A DNA stretch of 10,027 nucleotides from Larix sibirica (lineage: Eukaryota; Streptophyta; Pinopsida; Pinales; Pinaceae). Of the stretch, positions 7,776 to 10,027 are shown one piece after another (the stretch's first letter is position 1; each line of letters opens with the position of its first letter). The notes under the pieces were generated by a model that ran no database searches, was not told the origin of the DNA, and saw nothing but the letters and a program-made list of their open reading frames with translations. The translations under genes were made by a program, and so were the position numbers. The stretch lies in the NCBI GenBank assembly GCA_004151065.3, contig NWUY0300091895.1:7148-17174 (forward strand), read 5' to 3'.

Positions 7776-8455
7776 AGACTTGACTGCTCCTTAATTCAAT
7801 TAGAGACATTGCTTCTTGTAAAGCATTATTCTGTTCCTCGTCAACAAAGGATAGAAAGGGGTCACACAATCTCAACATATGGGAAACATAAGCCCTATCT
7901 TCTTCCTTAGACAGATTCCTGAAGTGATTGACACTAGCTTTCACTATGTTATTGAAACCAGCCACCAAATTTCCATCTTCCTCCTCAATCTGCCACAATG
8001 AGTTTGTATTATGTCTATGCCTGACATAATTGTGAAAAATTTTAGAATTGTCATCACCTTTTTTGAGCTAGATGGCTATTCTTTTGAGTCTCATATGAGC
8101 TTCCTCCTTTATCAAAATCTTTCTCCTCTTGGCCTCAAGATTAACTATGAATATTTTTTGTTTAGTTGTAGCAAAACCTTCCACCAATATTGTTCGCATG
8201 AAATGCATCCAAGAAATGATTGATTCCATACAATTCCTCACCCTCTTTCCTCCTCCTACATGTTGCCCAGGACATAGAAAGAGCTTTGATCTTTTTTAAA
8301 TTAGCTTGGAACCGTAGTCCCACTGAGACCAGACTTATAGAATCATAAGGAGGCCATGCACCTTTTACCAAGTTGATATAGTCTTCATCCTCCATCCAGG
8401 TAGAGTCAAATTTGAATGGGATGAAACGCTTTTCCAATTCCATCTTTAGTTCCAA
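7776..8455 (-). pseudogene. LINE C linker between endonuclease and reverse transcriptase
   Basis: Reading leftward, FIPFKFDSTWMEDEDYINLV and VKGAWPPYDS begin the linker, followed by LRFQANLKKIKALSMSWA. Across 8160-7998 the charged stretch NLEAKRRKILIKEEAHMRL with KRIAI is readable between frames, then IEEEDGNLVAGFNNIVKASV and a NHFRNL motif. This charged, probably coiled-coil region separates EN from RT in plant LINEs and has no known catalytic role. The frame changes at least twice, and the 8162 end of the first frame is a stop. Confidence 0.82.
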
Positions 8456-9138
8456 AAAATTGGGGAAGTGATCCGAGTCCCCTCGTTCACCTACCCATTA
8501 TTTAATGCTAGTTGTCGCTCTTAAAGGGTTTCATTAATCAGAAATCGATCCAATAGTTTGGTAATACTGTCAAATCCGGTTTGCATATTCCTCAAGTCAA
8601 CTTCAATAGAGCACGGGGAATGTCAAATAAGGAAGACTCCTCCATCTTATGAACAAAATAATCAACTAAGGAATCCTTGTGATCATTCAGACCCAAAAAC
8701 TCACCTTCACCCAACATAAAATTGAGATCACCCCCAAGAATAAGTTTGTCTACTGTCAATAATCTAGAATTGAATATTTTTTCCCATAATGCCTCTCGAT
8801 GTTGATAGGGTCCATATATGTTTGAGAAGGTTAAATACTAACCAATTTCCATGAAAAAAGTACTAGACCCAAACGTGAAGAAACTGCCCAACTGTTTATA
8901 GTACACAAAAACTATCGAGTAAGCCAGCCTATAATAATCTCCCCAAACCTTTGAGAAGCATCAATGCCAACGAAATCCCATCCCGAAAACAAAATCCTAA
9001 CCTCATTCAAAATAACATCTCCACAAGCTAAGGATTCTTGAATGAAAACCACTAATGGATGATGAGACTGAATCAAACGTTTGAGGGATAACTTTTTTTA
9101 GAGTAGCCCAAGCCCTCTACAATTCATAGGCATAATAA
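8456..9138 (-). pseudogene. LINE C apurinic-like endonuclease (EN) domain remnant
   Basis: The EN nicks target DNA to start reverse transcription. The start is taken near 9138 because MPMNCRGLG (NCRGLG at 9107-9124) is the conserved N-terminal motif with the first catalytic Asn. FIQESLACGD carries the metal-binding Glu (codon 9035-9037). FSGWDFVGIDASQRFGEIII follows. After a frameshift a frame of about 70 codons is open: LTFSNIYGPYQHREALWEK (NIYGP at 8808-8822), LILGGDLNFML (GGDLNF at 8718-8735) and DHKDSLVDYFVHKMEESSLF. LLDRFLINETL and the C-terminal SDHFPNFLELK (SDHFP at 8462-8476; normally SDHFPI) close the domain. All catalytic signature residues are still readable, but at least four stops and two frameshifts break it. 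Confidence 0.93.
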
Positions 9139-9776
9139 GCATTAAGGAAACAAAGTATTGGGTTCGCTCGCTCTAAGAGACCCTATCATAGTCTTTTGAC
9201 TTCCCGCCCGGACAACAAATATTGCCTGATCATGCACAGAGGCCATGATTGACCTCCATCCCCTAAGCTTAAGGGAGGACCCAAAAGAGAACTAAATAAT
9301 GCCCCCACCCAAACCATATAGCTTGGAAGAGCTTTTGGACCTGATATGATAATGAGAAAGTCCAATCCCGGGAAGTGTACTTAGAGACCGAGCCGAGGAA
9401 GCTGAAGATAAATAAAAATCCCCTTTATAGTCTACATTCTACAATCCCTCATTCCCCTTTCTAACTGCAACCATAGCAGATCCCTTCATCCTGGAAGCAT
9501 TAGAAAAAGGGAAAGAACCCTAGGGAAAAACGATCTGAGAGACATCACATAACCACCCATCTCATAGTCACGAGGGGAGGAACAAACGATCCCTCCATCC
9601 ACTTTAAATGAAGGTGATCCATGGAGATAAGGAGGTCCCTTAGGAATCCTTTCAGAATCATAGGAACATCCTGGAGAAGAGTCATAATGCACAACTAGAT
9701 CTGGAGTCTTCAAGAGAATCCCCTCCACAGATATCTTGTCCCTAAAAGGATCCACACTGTCAAGATAAGGTCCCAC
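9139..9776 (-). pseudogene. Possible LINE C leader or ORF1-end region, function unknown
   Basis: This lies directly upstream of the EN motif. A 96-codon open frame (9776-9486) contains VDPFRDKISVEGILLKTPDL, SERIPKGPPYLHGSPSFKVD and SSPRDYEMGG. The following part, in another frame and after stops, contains VAVRKGNEGL and the Ser-rich SSASSARSLSTLPGIG. I recognise no domain; a CCHC zinc knuckle, which ORF1 proteins often carry, is not seen. The Pro/Ser/Gly richness fits a disordered linker between an ORF1-like part and EN. The alternative is unrelated flanking sequence. Confidence 0.45.
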
Positions 9777-10027
9777 CCGGATATTATCAGAAGGCTAAAA
9801 AAGAGTCAGGATCCTTTTATCAATAGGGGAGAGGTGTCTATTGTTGAATAGGGACCAGTATTTGTCATAGTATTGGTCCCACACAGCCACAAATAATGAC
9901 ATAAAAACATTCAAATATTTAACATAAATAGTTCATATTAAGTGCAATAAATATTTAAATTATGTCCAAAAATTGACCATTAGCTAATTGGGCCAATAGG
10001 TGTCCATAATTAGTCCTTATGTGCAAA
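9777..10027. other. AT-rich flank, no gene
   Basis: There is no recognisable coding frame. Composition shifts toward A and T after about 9890. A perfect 10-bp palindrome attagctaat occurs near 9979-9988, and a stem-loop is listed separately. The outer end of LINE C probably falls in or before this stretch. Confidence 0.5.
9851..9880. repeat. Inverted repeat / potential hairpin
   Basis: The arm gggaccagta (9851-9860) pairs with tattggtccc (9871-9880) around a 10-base loop, with one non-Watson-Crick position. It lies just outside the readable part of LINE C. No function can be assigned. Confidence 0.65.

Larger units (their letters stand above)
4999..9776 (-). mobile_element. LINE C: near-complete decayed L1-type non-LTR retrotransposon
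   Basis: Reading leftward from about 9138 the domain order is EN, linker, RT palm, thumb, zf-RVT and RNase H, the order of plant L1 elements that carry RNase H. The polyprotein stop is TGA at 4999-5001. The whole reading is about 4.1 kb, close to a full-length pol ORF, broken by at least a dozen stops and several frameshifts. The segment 9139-9776 is assigned to the element only by position. A separate ORF1 with a nucleic-acid-binding domain is not seen. No terminal poly(A) or target-site duplication could be paired, so the outer limits are estimates. Domain remnants are listed separately. Confidence 0.88.

Noticed and set aside
1-10027. Long terminal repeats, tRNA or rRNA genes
   Set aside because: No pair of long terminal repeats, primer-binding site, cloverleaf or rRNA-like segment was seen on reading both strands.

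Overview
The window looks like nuclear DNA of a seed plant. It is AT-rich, has no bacterial-style operons or intact host genes, and is full of decayed non-LTR retrotransposons of the plant L1 type, with endonuclease (EN), reverse transcriptase (RT), zf-RVT zinc-binding and RNase H domains. The protein remnants resemble, from memory, LINE polyproteins annotated in gymnosperm genomes. That placement is an inference and was not tested; an angiosperm is not excluded.

Layout: (1) Positions 1-800, minus strand, hold LINE 'B': the RT C-terminal region running into the start of zf-RVT, cut by the window edge. (2) Positions 800-1143 are unassigned. (3) Positions 1144-2122, minus strand, hold LINE 'A': the end of zf-RVT, the linker and an RNase H domain, 5'-truncated at about 2122. 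(4) Positions 2123-4998 are an AT-rich, gene-free spacer with several unrelated short tandem duplications (periods 43, 64, about 84 and 36 bp, plus a spaced pair 111 bp apart). Inside the spacer is a 403-bp retroposed sequence (2924-3326, minus strand) with a 9-nt poly(A) tail and perfect 15-bp target-site duplications. It looks like a 5'-truncated processed mRNA copy. (5) Positions 4999-9138, minus strand, hold LINE 'C': a nearly complete but heavily decayed EN-RT-zf-RVT-RNase H polyprotein. A possible upstream part of the same element continues to about 9776. (6) Positions 9777-10027 are AT-rich flank with a small hairpin.

All three LINEs and the retrocopy lie on the minus strand. Nothing here appears to encode a working protein: every LINE frame carries stops and frameshifts, and catalytic acids of both RNase H domains are changed. 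The pieces are connected by mechanism: LINE machinery of this general kind is what makes poly(A)-tailed mRNA retrocopies with target-site duplications. I found no undescribed defence, toxin or regulatory system. The best leads are the retrocopy and its unidentified parent gene, the cluster of tandem duplications, and the transition-biased decay of LINE C.
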